The position numbers and the translations under genes were made by a program. From NCBI RefSeq assembly GCF_000282995.1, contig NZ_ALEE01000785.1:1-8288 (forward strand): a stretch of DNA of 8,288 nt. The letters are read 5' to 3'. The DNA comes from Melaminivora alkalimesophila (GTDB taxonomy: Bacteria; Pseudomonadota; Gammaproteobacteria; Burkholderiales; Burkholderiaceae_C). The notes under the pieces are model-generated. The model had not been told where the DNA came from and ran no database searches. It was given only the letters and a program-made list of their open reading frames with translations. Below, piece after piece: positions 1 to 8,232 of the stretch; the stretch's first letter is position 1, and every line of letters begins with the position of its first letter.

Positions 1-1
1 G

Positions 2-208
2 CCACTGGCGGCGATCGCGCCTTTCGGGCTGTCGGGCGGCGAGGCGCTGGTCGTCCTGTGTGGCTGGGTCGCGGTCTGGGCGCTGCTCAGTCGCTTTCAC
101 CCCCAGCGGCAGTTCCTGCACGATGCGCTAGCGGGCACGCGGCTGATCCACCACGAGGTCGGGCCGCGGCCGCCTTCCAGGCCCTGGTGGGCGAAGCGGC
201 GTGGCTGA
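2..208 (+). CDS. RDD family membrane protein, C-terminal part (5' end outside window)
   Basis: Only the last 68 residues are present; the gene begins before the window. The frame is open from position 2 to the TGA at 206-208. It contains a hydrophobic stretch (LVVLCGWVAVWALLS, about residues 17-31 of the visible part), then RQFLHDALAGTRLI, and ends in a basic Trp-rich tail (PWWAKRRG). A final membrane helix followed by an R-QFLHD-LAGTRL segment is typical of the end of RDD-domain proteins, small integral membrane proteins of mostly unknown function, sometimes linked to transport. The stop overlaps the GTG start of dgkA by 8 nt, suggesting the two are co-translated. The family call rests on this short C-terminal pattern only, and substrate and role cannot be inferred. 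Confidence 0.75.
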   Translation, partial: PLAAIAPFGLSGGEALVVLCGWVAVWALLSRFHPQRQFLHDALAGTRLIHHEVGPRPPSRPWWAKRRG

Positions 209-617
209 GCCGGCCGCACCTGTTCCCGAGCCGGCTGCGGCCGCCCACAAGCGCCGCACCGGGTTGTTGCGCCTGGCGCACGCCACGCGCCATTCGCTGC
301 GCGGCCTGAGCGACGGCTGGCGGGAAAAAGCCTTCCGGCTGGAGGCCTGCCTGGCGCTGGTGCTGCTGCCGCTCGCCGGCTGGCTGGGGCGCAGCTGGGT
401 GGAGACGGCCCTCCTGGGCGCCACCGTGCTGCTGGTGCTGATCGTCGAGCTGCTGAATTCGGCCGTCGAGGCCGCCATCGACCGCATCGGGCCGGATTGG
501 CACGAGCTGTCGCGCCGCGCCAAGGACATGGGCAGCGCCGCAGTCCTGCTGAGCCTGCTGCTGTGTGGCGGCACCTGGGCGGCGGCCCTTATCCAAAGGA
601 TCACAAGCCATGGCTGA
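201..617 (+). CDS. dgkA: Diacylglycerol kinase DgkA (prokaryotic integral membrane type)
   Basis: This enzyme phosphorylates diacylglycerol with ATP to phosphatidic acid in the inner membrane, recycling diacylglycerol released during periplasmic glucan or envelope modification. The 138-residue protein matches E. coli DgkA along its length: EKAFRLE near 42-48, then IVELLNSAVEAAIDRIG (81-97) and HELSRRAKDMGSAAV (101-115). E83, N86, E90, K108 and D109 correspond to the active-site residues E69, N72, E76, K94 and D95 of E. coli. Three hydrophobic helices are visible, around 49-63, 70-88 and 111-130. The start is GTG at 201, inside the stop of the RDD gene; it gives about 13 more N-terminal residues (Ala/Pro/Glu-rich) than E. 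coli. No better start is seen between it and the conserved region. The 3' end overlaps the LOG gene by 8 nt. Function is secure; the exact start is less so. Confidence 0.93.
   Translation: MAEPAAPVPEPAAAAHKRRTGLLRLAHATRHSLRGLSDGWREKAFRLEACLALVLLPLAGWLGRSWVETALLGATVLLVLIVELLNSAVEAAIDRIGPDWHELSRRAKDMGSAAVLLSLLLCGGTWAAALIQRITSHG
595..600 (+). promoter_or_regulatory. Ribosome binding site of the LOG-family gene
   Basis: AAAGGA lies 9 nt before the ATG at 610, inside the end of dgkA. It favours that ATG over an in-frame upstream GTG at 565, which lies deep in dgkA and would add 15 residues (containing RRPLSKG) not expected in the family. Confidence 0.6.
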
Positions 618-1206
618 GCCTGCATTTTCCGTCTGTGTCTACCTCGGTTCGCGCCCGGGCAGCAACCCGCTCTTCGCCGAGGCCGCCACCGCCGTCGGGC
701 GCTTCATCGGCCGCCACGGCGGTCAGCTCGTCTATGGCGGAGGCCGCAGCGGCCTGATGGGTACGGTGGCCGAGGCCACGCGCGTGGCCGGCGGCCGCGT
801 GGTGGGCGTGATCCCTCAGTCGCTGGTCGACAAGGAGCTGGCGAACCAGCTGTGCGACGAGCTGCACATCGTCCAGACCATGCACGAGCGCAAGGCCATG
901 ATGGCCGAGCGCAGCGACGCCTTCCTTGCACTGCCCGGCGGCATCGGCACGCTGGAGGAGCTGTTCGAGGTCTGGACCTGGCGCCAGCTCGGCTACCACG
1001 ACAAGCCGGTGGGCGTGCTGGACGTCGATGGCTACTACGCCCAGTTGCTGCAGTTTTTGCAGCACAGCGTCGACCAGGGCCTGATGGGCGAGTGGCAGAT
1101 GGGCCTGATCCGCACGGGCAGCGAGGTGGAGCCCCTGCTGCAGGCGCTGGTCGAGGAAGCCGGTGTGCGCCAGGGCGTGCGCCAGCCGCTGCGCAGCGTG
1201 ATCTGA
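610..1206 (+). CDS. LOG family protein (nucleoside 5'-monophosphate phosphoribohydrolase, TIGR00730 type)
   Basis: A cytosolic Rossmann-like protein of 198 residues. LOG enzymes split nucleoside 5'-monophosphates, including cytokinin riboside monophosphates, into free base and ribose 5-phosphate. Visible signatures are VCVYLGSRPG near the N-terminus (8-17), the glycine-rich YGGGRSGLMG (42-51), ERKAMMAERSDAFLALPGG (93-111) and the family hallmark PGGIGTLEE (109-117), with R94 and E117 at the expected catalytic positions. Older annotation often calls such proteins lysine decarboxylase, which the PGGxGTxxE motif argues against. The chosen ATG at 610 has an AAAGGA site 9 nt upstream and overlaps the dgkA stop by 8 nt, so translation is probably coupled. 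The gene ends 27 bp from the convergent glnB. The physiological base (adenine, isopentenyladenine or other) cannot be read from sequence. Confidence 0.9.
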   Translation: MAEPAFSVCVYLGSRPGSNPLFAEAATAVGRFIGRHGGQLVYGGGRSGLMGTVAEATRVAGGRVVGVIPQSLVDKELANQLCDELHIVQTMHERKAMMAERSDAFLALPGGIGTLEELFEVWTWRQLGYHDKPVGVLDVDGYYAQLLQFLQHSVDQGLMGEWQMGLIRTGSEVEPLLQALVEEAGVRQGVRQPLRSVI

Positions 1207-1233
1207 GCAGCTTCGGCGCGGGGCGGGCGGCCT

Positions 1234-3290
<2,057 letters not shown>

Positions 3291-3319
3291 GGACGGCGCG
3301 CAGGGCAAGGATGCATTCG

Positions 3320-3325
3320 ATTATG
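3320..3325 (-). promoter_or_regulatory. Candidate -10 element for nadE-glnB
   Basis: CATAAT on the minus strand has one mismatch to TATAAT. It would place the transcription start near 3313 and leave a leader of about 20 nt before the nadE ATG. No recognisable -35 hexamer lies 16-18 bp upstream, so the call is weak. Confidence 0.3.
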
Positions 3326-3515
3326 CGCCCGCCCGTGGGCTTATCCCCGGCGGCTCTGGACAGTCCTGTGGACAACTTGCTGACGGCGCTGTATTGGGGG
3401 CGCAAGTGCTTGACTTCCAAGGCTTTCCCCCGGACTGCCTGTTTATTGGGCAGGCGCAGCCGGCTCCCCTTCCCAGGGCACCGCGGGGCCATGCCCGGCC
3501 GCTGCGGCCTTCCCC

Positions 3516-3521
3516 TATGAT
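3516..3521 (+). promoter_or_regulatory. Candidate -10 element for the COG3146 acyltransferase gene
   Basis: TATGAT has one mismatch to the sigma70 -10 consensus and is the best AT-rich hexamer upstream of the ATG at 3581. Its predicted transcription start is near 3528, giving a leader of about 50 nt. The -35 position (around 3493-3498) is GC-rich and does not match, so confidence is low. Confidence 0.3.
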
Positions 3522-3580
3522 GCAAGCGCAAGCCCCGGCCTGCCCTGGCGTCGGCCGCGGGCGGGAAGCTGCCCTTTGCC

Positions 3581-4780
3581 ATGAGCCTGATGCCCTCCAA
3601 CCCGCTCCCCTGGGAGCTGCACATCGGCGGCGACGCCGGCGAACTCGACGCCGCCGCGTGGGACGCGCTGCTGGCGGCCCAGCCCCAGCCCACCCCCTTC
3701 ATGCGCCACGCCTACCTCGCGGCGCTGCAGGCCAGCGGCAGCGCCACGCCGCGCACCGGCTGGGTGCCGGTGTACGCCCTGCTGCGGCAGGGCGGCGCCC
3801 TGCGCGCGGCCTGCGCCCTCTACCTGAAATCGCACTCGCGCGGCGAATACGTTTTCGACTGGGCCTGGGCCGATGCCTACGCGCGCCACGGCCTGGCCTA
3901 CTACCCCAAGGCGGTGCTGGCGGTGCCCTTCACACCGGTGCCGGGCACGCGCCTGCTGGCCACCGACGATGCAGCGCGCCTCACCCTGCTCCAGGCGCTG
4001 ATCGAGTGGGCAGGAGATCAGGAACTGTCCTCGCTGCACCTGCTGTTCGGAGCCCCGCAAGACGTGGCGGCCGCGCGCGCGGCCGGCCTGTTGCTGCGCC
4101 ACACGGTGCAGTTCCACTGGCACAACGCGCACCCGGATCACGGCGCGCCCTTCAGCGACTTCGAGGAATTCCTGTCCAGCCTGGCGCAGGACAAGCGCAA
4201 GAAAATTCGCCAAGAGCGCCGCCGGGTGCAGGCCGCCGGCGTGGGTTTTCGCGCGCTGCACGGCCGTGCCATCGGCGCGGCCGACTGGGACTTCTTCTAC
4301 CGCTGTTACGAGCGCACCTACCTGGAGCACGGCAACGCCCCCTACCTGACGCGCGACTTCTTCGCCCGCATGGCGGAACACATGCCCGAAGCCTGGCTGC
4401 TGTTCATTGCCGAGCGGGGGGGCCGGCCGATCGCCAGCAGCCTGATCGGCCTGGAAGGGCCACCGGGCGGCGCGCCACGCGTCGCCTACGGCCGCTACTG
4501 GGGTGCCCTCGAGCGGGTGGACTGCCTGCATTTCGAGGCCTGCTACTACCAGCCGCTGCAGTGGTGCATCGCCCAGGGCGTGCAGCGCTTCGAGGGCGGC
4601 GCGCAGGGCGAGCACAAGATGGCGCGTGCCCTGCTGCCGGTGCAGGCGACGAGTGCGCACTGGCTCGCCCATCCCGCGTTCGCCGATGCGGTGGAGCGCT
4701 ACCTGGAGCGCGAGGGCGCCGGGGTCGAGCACTACCTGCAGGAGCTGCACGCGCGCAGCCCCTTTCGCCGCACGGGCTGA
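3581..4780 (+). CDS. COG3146/DUF482 predicted N-acyltransferase (FemAB/GNAT-like fold)
   Basis: A 399-residue cytosolic protein of the DUF482 family, annotated variously as GNAT family N-acetyltransferase or peptidoglycan biosynthesis protein because of similarity to FemAB-type acyltransferases. Family-typical segments are visible: TPFMRHAYLAALQASG near 37-52, YLKSHSRGEYVFDWAWADAYARHGLAYYPKAVLAVPFTPVPGTRLL (about 81-126), the basic stretch AQDKRKKIRQERRRV (about 201-215), RCYERTYLEHGNAPYLTRDFF, VAYGRYWGALERVDCLHFEACYYQPLQWCI and FEGGAQGEHKMARALLPV. No signal peptide or membrane helix is seen. The ATG at 3581 has only a weak GGGA about 14 nt upstream; a second in-frame ATG at 3590 is possible. 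It stands alone between divergent nadE and convergent cheW, so context does not reveal its substrate, and the reaction is not established here. Confidence in the family is high, in the biochemical role low. Confidence 0.88.
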   Translation: MSLMPSNPLPWELHIGGDAGELDAAAWDALLAAQPQPTPFMRHAYLAALQASGSATPRTGWVPVYALLRQGGALRAACALYLKSHSRGEYVFDWAWADAYARHGLAYYPKAVLAVPFTPVPGTRLLATDDAARLTLLQALIEWAGDQELSSLHLLFGAPQDVAAARAAGLLLRHTVQFHWHNAHPDHGAPFSDFEEFLSSLAQDKRKKIRQERRRVQAAGVGFRALHGRAIGAADWDFFYRCYERTYLEHGNAPYLTRDFFARMAEHMPEAWLLFIAERGGRPIASSLIGLEGPPGGAPRVAYGRYWGALERVDCLHFEACYYQPLQWCIAQGVQRFEGGAQGEHKMARALLPVQATSAHWLAHPAFADAVERYLEREGAGVEHYLQELHARSPFRRTG

Positions 4781-4803
4781 GTGCCGCCGCGGCAGCCTCG
4801 GGG

Positions 4804-5304
4804 TCAGGCGTTCGCCACCGAGCGCACCAGGCCCATTTCCGCGCTGCTGAGCAGCGACTCGATGTCGACGACGATCAGCATCCGCTCGCCGGTGGTCGCA
4901 ATGCCGCGCACGAAGGAAGCGTCCATCGGCCCCTGGAACTGCGGCGCCGGCTTGATGGCATCGGCCGGCAGCGCCACCACGTCGGCCACCGCATCCACCA
5001 CCGCGCCCAGCACCGTCCCGGCGACGTTCAGGATGATGACCACCGTGAACGGCGTGTACTCGGCCGGGCAGCCGAGCTTGAGACGCAGGTCCACGATGGG
5101 CACAATCACGCCGCGCAGGTCGATCACCCCCTTGATGAATTCCGGCGCATGCGCCATGCGCGTCGGCTGCTCATAGGAGCGGATTTCCTGCACGCGCAGG
5201 ATGTCGATACCGTATTCCTCCTCGCCCAGGCGGAAGGTCAGGTACTCGGCCGCGGCACTGGCGGCCCCGGCGGTCGGGGCGCGTCGGGAAAAGGAGGGGG
5301 TCAT
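4804..5304 (-). CDS. cheW: Chemotaxis coupling protein CheW
   Basis: CheW is a cytoplasmic scaffold linking chemoreceptors to the kinase CheA. The 166-residue protein is a single CheW domain from about residue 20: EYLTFRLGEEEYGIDILRVQEI (20-41), then FIKGVIDLRGVIVPIVDLRLKLG (57-79) containing R64, the counterpart of the conserved receptor/CheA-binding Arg, then FTVVIILNVAGTVLGAVVDAVADVVALP (86-113) and ERMLIVVDIESLLSSAEM (140-157). There is no receiver domain, so it is not CheV, and no kinase part, so it is not CheA. The first 19 residues are Ala/Ser-rich and variable. The ATG at 5304 has AGGAGA 10 nt upstream and a good promoter further up. No other chemotaxis or flagellar gene is in the window, so this is a lone cheW copy here. 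It lies 23 bp from the convergent acyltransferase gene. Confidence 0.93.
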   Translation of the reverse strand: MTPSFSRRAPTAGAASAAAEYLTFRLGEEEYGIDILRVQEIRSYEQPTRMAHAPEFIKGVIDLRGVIVPIVDLRLKLGCPAEYTPFTVVIILNVAGTVLGAVVDAVADVVALPADAIKPAPQFQGPMDASFVRGIATTGERMLIVVDIESLLSSAEMGLVRSVANA

Positions 5305-5342
5305 GGGGTCGGGGTCTCCTGCATTCGCTTGCGTCAGCCGGC

Positions 5343-5371
5343 AGCATAGCAGCCCGCGTTACTTGTGTTAA
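5343..5371 (-). promoter_or_regulatory. Sigma70-type promoter of cheW with extended -10
   Basis: On the minus strand TTAACA (plus coordinates 5366-5371) is followed by exactly 17 bp and TATGCT (5343-5348), preceded by TG one base before the hexamer (TGCTATGCT, extended -10). The start would fall near 5336, leaving a leader of about 32 nt that includes the AGGAGA site at 5315-5320. This is the best-formed promoter in the window. It indicates that cheW is transcribed independently of ppa. Confidence 0.6.
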
Positions 5372-5413
5372 CAATCTCCGTGGCGCGGGGGCGTGCATTG
5401 CCTGCCGTCGCGT

Positions 5414-5437
5414 GCAGGGAGAATCTCCCGACCCTGC
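5414..5437 (-). terminator. Hairpin downstream of ppa, possible weak terminator
   Basis: Just after the ppa stop, GCAGGG (5414-5419) and CCCTGC (5432-5437) can pair. An alternative perfect dyad GGGAGA-A-TCTCCC lies at 5417-5429. No T-run follows on the minus strand, so it is not a classical intrinsic terminator, though it would suit separation of ppa from the cheW promoter just downstream. Confidence 0.3.
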
Positions 5438-5447
5438 CGGGCCGGAC

Positions 5448-5981
5448 TCAGCCCTGGGCCTGGTGCTGGGCAGCGCCGTCGGCGATTTCCTTGTGTGCCG
5501 CCTCGATGCCTTCCCAGCCCAGCACCTTCACCCACTTGCCTTCTTCCAGGTCCTTGTAGTGCTCGAAGAAGTGGGTGATCGACTTGAGCAGCGCGGGGTT
5601 CACATCGTCCACGCTCTTCAAGTGCTCGTAGGCCTTGAGGATCTTCACGGTGGGCACGGCCAGGACCTTGCCGTCCACACCGGCCTCGTCCTCCATCTTC
5701 AGCATGCCGAGCGCGCGGCAGGGCACGACCACGCCGGGCAGCAACGGGTAGGGGGTCAGCACCAGCACGTCTACCGGGTCGCCGTCGCCCGAGAGCGTCT
5801 GCGGCACGTAGCCGTAGTTGCAAGGGTAGCGCATGGAGACGCTGAGGAAGCGGTCCACGAAGACCGCGCCCGAGTCCTTGTCCACTTCGTACTTGATGGG
5901 ATCGGCCTCGGCGGGGATCTCGATCACGACGTTGAAGGTTTCGGGCAGCTTGGAGCCGGGCGGGACGTTGTTGAGGGACAT
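5448..5981 (-). CDS. ppa: Inorganic pyrophosphatase, family I
   Basis: A soluble Mg-dependent enzyme that hydrolyses pyrophosphate to two phosphates, driving biosynthetic reactions that release PPi, NAD synthesis among them. The 177-residue length is standard. Nearly all active-site residues known from E. coli Ppa are found one position later: E21, K30, E32, R44, Y56, D66, D68, D71 (in the signature DGDPVDV, 66-72), D98, D103, K105, Y142 and K143. The C-terminal tail ([10 protein letters not shown]) is variable. The ATG at 5979-5981 gives the usual [24 protein letters not shown] start, but no Shine-Dalgarno is visible upstream. It is divergent from the aldehyde dehydrogenase gene and followed by a hairpin, with cheW downstream under its own promoter. 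The function call is secure. Confidence 0.97.
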   Translation of the reverse strand: MSLNNVPPGSKLPETFNVVIEIPAEADPIKYEVDKDSGAVFVDRFLSVSMRYPCNYGYVPQTLSGDGDPVDVLVLTPYPLLPGVVVPCRALGMLKMEDEAGVDGKVLAVPTVKILKAYEHLKSVDDVNPALLKSITHFFEHYKDLEEGKWVKVLGWEGIEAAHKEIADGAAQHQAQG

Positions 5982-6038
5982 GGTCGTTGGCGTTGGATGA
6001 ATGGAAACGGAGCGCGCACGCGGGCGGCGCGGCCCAGG

Positions 6039-6044
6039 ATTCTA
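6039..6044 (-). promoter_or_regulatory. Candidate -10 element for ppa
   Basis: TAGAAT on the minus strand has one mismatch to TATAAT. The predicted transcription start is near 6031, leaving a leader of about 50 nt. There is no consensus -35 at 16-18 bp. The 119-bp ppa/aldehyde dehydrogenase gap carries little other AT-rich sequence. Confidence 0.4.
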
Positions 6045-6087
6045 GGCGCAGCCACCTGCGCGACGCGCGCGACCGGCGCGGCTGCCG

Positions 6088-6093
6088 CACAAT
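6088..6093 (+). promoter_or_regulatory. Candidate -10 element for the aldehyde dehydrogenase gene, implying a leaderless or near-leaderless mRNA
   Basis: CACAAT ends 7 nt before the ATG at 6101, so a start at the usual distance would fall on or next to the start codon. No Shine-Dalgarno is seen between them, consistent with leaderless translation, and no -35 match is seen. The motif is weak. Confidence 0.3.
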
Positions 6094-6100
6094 CGCCCCC

Positions 6101-7534
6101 ATGCAGCTTCACCACATCGCCAATGCCGACGTGGCCTCGAGCTCGGGGCGCACCATCGCCGTGCTCGACCCCTCCGACGGCCAGCCCTTTGATGAAATCC
6201 AGCGCGGCACGCCCGAGGACATCGACGCGGCCGTGCACGCGGCGCGCCAGTGTTTCGACAGCGTCTGGAGCCGCATGGCGCCGGTCGAACGCGGCCGGCT
6301 GCTGCAGCGGCTGTCGCAGAAGATCAGCGAACACGCCGAGGAACTCGCCGCCATCGAGCAGCGCGACTGCGGCAAGCCCACCCGCCAGGCACGGGCGGAC
6401 GCGCTGGCGCTGGCGCGCTATTTCGAGTTCTACGCCGGCGCCTGCGACAAGCTGCACGGCGAGACCATCCCCTACACCGACGGCTTCAGCGTGCTGACCT
6501 GGCGCGAGCCGCACGGCGTGACGGGCCACATCGTGCCCTGGAACTACCCCATGCAGATCTTCGGGCGCTGCGTGGGCGCGGCACTTGCCGCGGGCAACGT
6601 CTGCGTGGTCAAGCCCGCCGAGGACGCCTGCCTGTCGCTGCTGCGCGTGGCGCAGCTCGCCACCGAAGTGGGCTTCCCGGCGGGGGCACTGAACATCGTC
6701 ACCGGCTACGGCCACGAAGTGGGCGACGCGCTGGCGCGCCACCCGGGCATCCAGCACATCAGCTTCACCGGCAGCCCGAAGATCGGCACGCTGATCCAGC
6801 AGGCCGCCGCCGAGCGCCATTGCCCGGTGACGCTGGAGCTGGGCGGCAAGAGCCCGCAGATCGTCTTTGCCGACGCCGATCTGGACGCGGCCGTGCCGGC
6901 CATCGTGGGCGCCATCATCCAGAACGCCGGCCAGACCTGCTCGGCCGGCTCGCGCGTGCTGATCGATGCCATGATCTACGAGCCGCTGCTCGAGCGCCTG
7001 GGCCGTGCCTTCGAAGCGTTGCGCGTGGGGCCGGCCGCGATGGACCTGGACCTCGGCCCGCTCATCCGCCAGAGCCAGCAGCAGCGCGTCTGGGATTTCC
7101 TCTCGGACGCCCAGGTCGCCGGCATCCCGCTGGTGGCGCAGGGAACGGTGGTGGACGAGGCGCCCGAGACGGGCTTCTACCAGGCACCGGCCCTGCTGCG
7201 CGATGTGCCGCCGCAGCATCGACTGGCGCAGAAGGAAGTCTTCGGCCCGGTGCTCGCCGCCATGCCCTTCGACGACGAGGAGCAGGCCGTGCAACTGGCC
7301 AACGGCACGCGCTACGGCCTGGTCGCCGGCGTCTGGACGCGCGACGGCGCACGCCAGCTGCGCATGGCGCGGCGGCTCGCCTCGGGCCAGGTCTTCATCA
7401 ACAACTACGGAGCGGCCGGCGGCGTGGAGCTGCCGTTTGGCGGCGTCAAGTCCAGCGGCCACGGTCGCGAGAAGGGCTTCGAGGCGCTGTACGGCTTCAC
7501 CACGCTCAAGACCGTCGCCATCCGCCACGGCTGA
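6101..7534 (+). CDS. NAD(P)+-dependent aldehyde dehydrogenase, ALDH superfamily
   Basis: A 477-residue soluble enzyme that oxidises an aldehyde to the acid with NAD(P)+. Typical elements are all present: PWNYP with N148 (oxyanion hole), VVKPAED with K171 (cofactor binding), SFTGSPKIG (221-229), LELGGKSP with E246 (general base), GQTCSAGSR with nucleophile C280, KEVFGPV with E379, and LPFGGVKSSGHGREKG (444-459). Length matches the family. The ATG at 6101 is chosen because the domain begins soon after it; in-frame sequence upstream runs through the ppa promoter region and reads as non-protein-like (RSHLRDARDRRGCR). Substrate cannot be assigned: the motifs fit the broad betaine/vanillin/hydroxy-semialdehyde-type group. 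It is followed after 49 bp by a DUF2889 gene on the same strand, probably co-transcribed, and is divergent from ppa. Confidence 0.93.
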   Translation: MQLHHIANADVASSSGRTIAVLDPSDGQPFDEIQRGTPEDIDAAVHAARQCFDSVWSRMAPVERGRLLQRLSQKISEHAEELAAIEQRDCGKPTRQARADALALARYFEFYAGACDKLHGETIPYTDGFSVLTWREPHGVTGHIVPWNYPMQIFGRCVGAALAAGNVCVVKPAEDACLSLLRVAQLATEVGFPAGALNIVTGYGHEVGDALARHPGIQHISFTGSPKIGTLIQQAAAERHCPVTLELGGKSPQIVFADADLDAAVPAIVGAIIQNAGQTCSAGSRVLIDAMIYEPLLERLGRAFEALRVGPAAMDLDLGPLIRQSQQQRVWDFLSDAQVAGIPLVAQGTVVDEAPETGFYQAPALLRDVPPQHRLAQKEVFGPVLAAMPFDDEEQAVQLANGTRYGLVAGVWTRDGARQLRMARRLASGQVFINNYGAAGGVELPFGGVKSSGHGREKGFEALYGFTTLKTVAIRHG

Positions 7535-7583
7535 GGCCGGCTGTCCTTCCTTCTTTCCGTATCTGGTTTCCGTTTCCCTGTCG

Positions 7584-8177
7584 ATGCCGCTGCCACCGCC
7601 TGTCCCCCGCATTGCCCGCCACATCCGCCGCGTCCATTACCAGGGATTCGAACGCGATGACGGCCTGTGGGACATCGAGGGCGAGCTGCACGACAGCAAG
7701 ACCACGCCCGTGCCGTCGCTGACCGAGCGCGGTGCCGAGATCGCCCCGGGCGCGCCCATCCACCACATGTGGCTGCGCGTGACCGTCGACACGCAGCTGG
7801 TGGTGCGTGCCATCGCCTCGTCCATGGACGCCCATCCGCTGGGCGGCTGCACCGAGGCCGAGCGGGGGCTGCAGGCGATGGTCGGCTGCAGCATGGCGCG
7901 CGGCTGGCGCCAGGCAATCCAGGAGCGGCTCGGCGGCGTGGCCGGCTGCACGCACCTGCGCGAGCTGCTGTTCAACCTGGCGACGGCCGCCTTCCAGAGC
8001 GTGCAGGGCGCATTCCGGTCACCGCCGGATGTGCTGCCCCGCCATCTGGACCAGTGCACCGGCTGGGCGCTCTCGGGCGAAGGGGTGCGCGAGCACTACC
8101 CGCAGTTCTACCGCCCTGCCGAACGCAAGCCCGAGCCGTGCGGGCAGGAGGACGAGCAGGAGCAGCCGGCCCACTGA
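7584..8177 (+). CDS. DUF2889 domain-containing protein
   Basis: A 197-residue protein of unknown function, recognised by the DUF2889 pattern: RIARHIRRVHYQGFERDDGLWDIEGELHDSK (9-39), GAPIHHMWLRVTVD (56-69), GWRQAIQERLGGVAGCTHLRELLFNLATAAFQ (107-138), LDQCTGWALSGEGVREHYPQFYR (155-177). Conserved-looking polar residues include D29, H60/H61, C89, C122-T-H124, C158 and H171; these could form a metal or active site, but that is inference. No signal peptide or membrane segment is seen. The tail (RKPEPCGQEDEQEQPAH) is low-complexity and acidic. The start is the first in-frame ATG giving a full domain; there is no Shine-Dalgarno before it, so translation may depend on the preceding aldehyde dehydrogenase gene, 49 bp upstream. 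A GC hairpin begins right after the stop. Confidence 0.82.
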   Translation: MPLPPPVPRIARHIRRVHYQGFERDDGLWDIEGELHDSKTTPVPSLTERGAEIAPGAPIHHMWLRVTVDTQLVVRAIASSMDAHPLGGCTEAERGLQAMVGCSMARGWRQAIQERLGGVAGCTHLRELLFNLATAAFQSVQGAFRSPPDVLPRHLDQCTGWALSGEGVREHYPQFYRPAERKPEPCGQEDEQEQPAH

Positions 8178-8195
8178 GGCGGCCCGAAGGCCGCC
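8178..8195. terminator. Perfect GC hairpin between DUF2889 gene and the minus-strand gene end
   Basis: GGCGGCC (8178-8184), loop CGAA (8185-8188), GGCCGCC (8189-8195): a perfect 7-bp stem starting on the base after the TGA. A second dyad GCGGCGCCGC follows at 8212-8221. There is no T-run on either strand, so termination would be by stem alone or with a factor. Its place between two convergent gene ends supports a bidirectional role. Confidence 0.45.
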
Positions 8196-8232
8196 GCCCG
8201 GCCGACCGCAGGCGGCGCCGCAGGAACCCGCC

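Larger units (their letters stand above)
3291..3580. other. Divergent intergenic region between nadE and the COG3146 gene
   Basis: This is the largest gap in the window. It holds a small GC dyad (GCCC-GT-GGGC, 3331-3340), two imperfect DnaA-box-like nonamers (TTATCCCCG at 3341-3349 and TGTGGACAA at 3367-3375) flanking a short palindrome GGACAGTCC (3358-3366), and a TTGACT at 3410-3415 with no convincing -10 at proper spacing. Candidate -10 elements for each flanking gene are listed separately. No ORF here looks like a real gene. Confidence 0.6.

Noticed and set aside
3410..3447. TTGACT with downstream TTTATT as a plus-strand promoter
   Set aside because: The AT-rich hexamer lies 26 bp from the TTGACT, too far for a sigma70 promoter; at 17 bp the sequence is GACTGC, not a -10.
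3515..4750. 411-codon minus-strand open frame opposite the COG3146 gene
   Set aside because: Composition and lack of motifs mark it as a shadow of the plus-strand gene.
5924..7624. 566-codon minus-strand open frame opposite the aldehyde dehydrogenase
   Set aside because: Antisense frame of a clear ALDH gene. It also runs into ppa and shows no recognisable domain.
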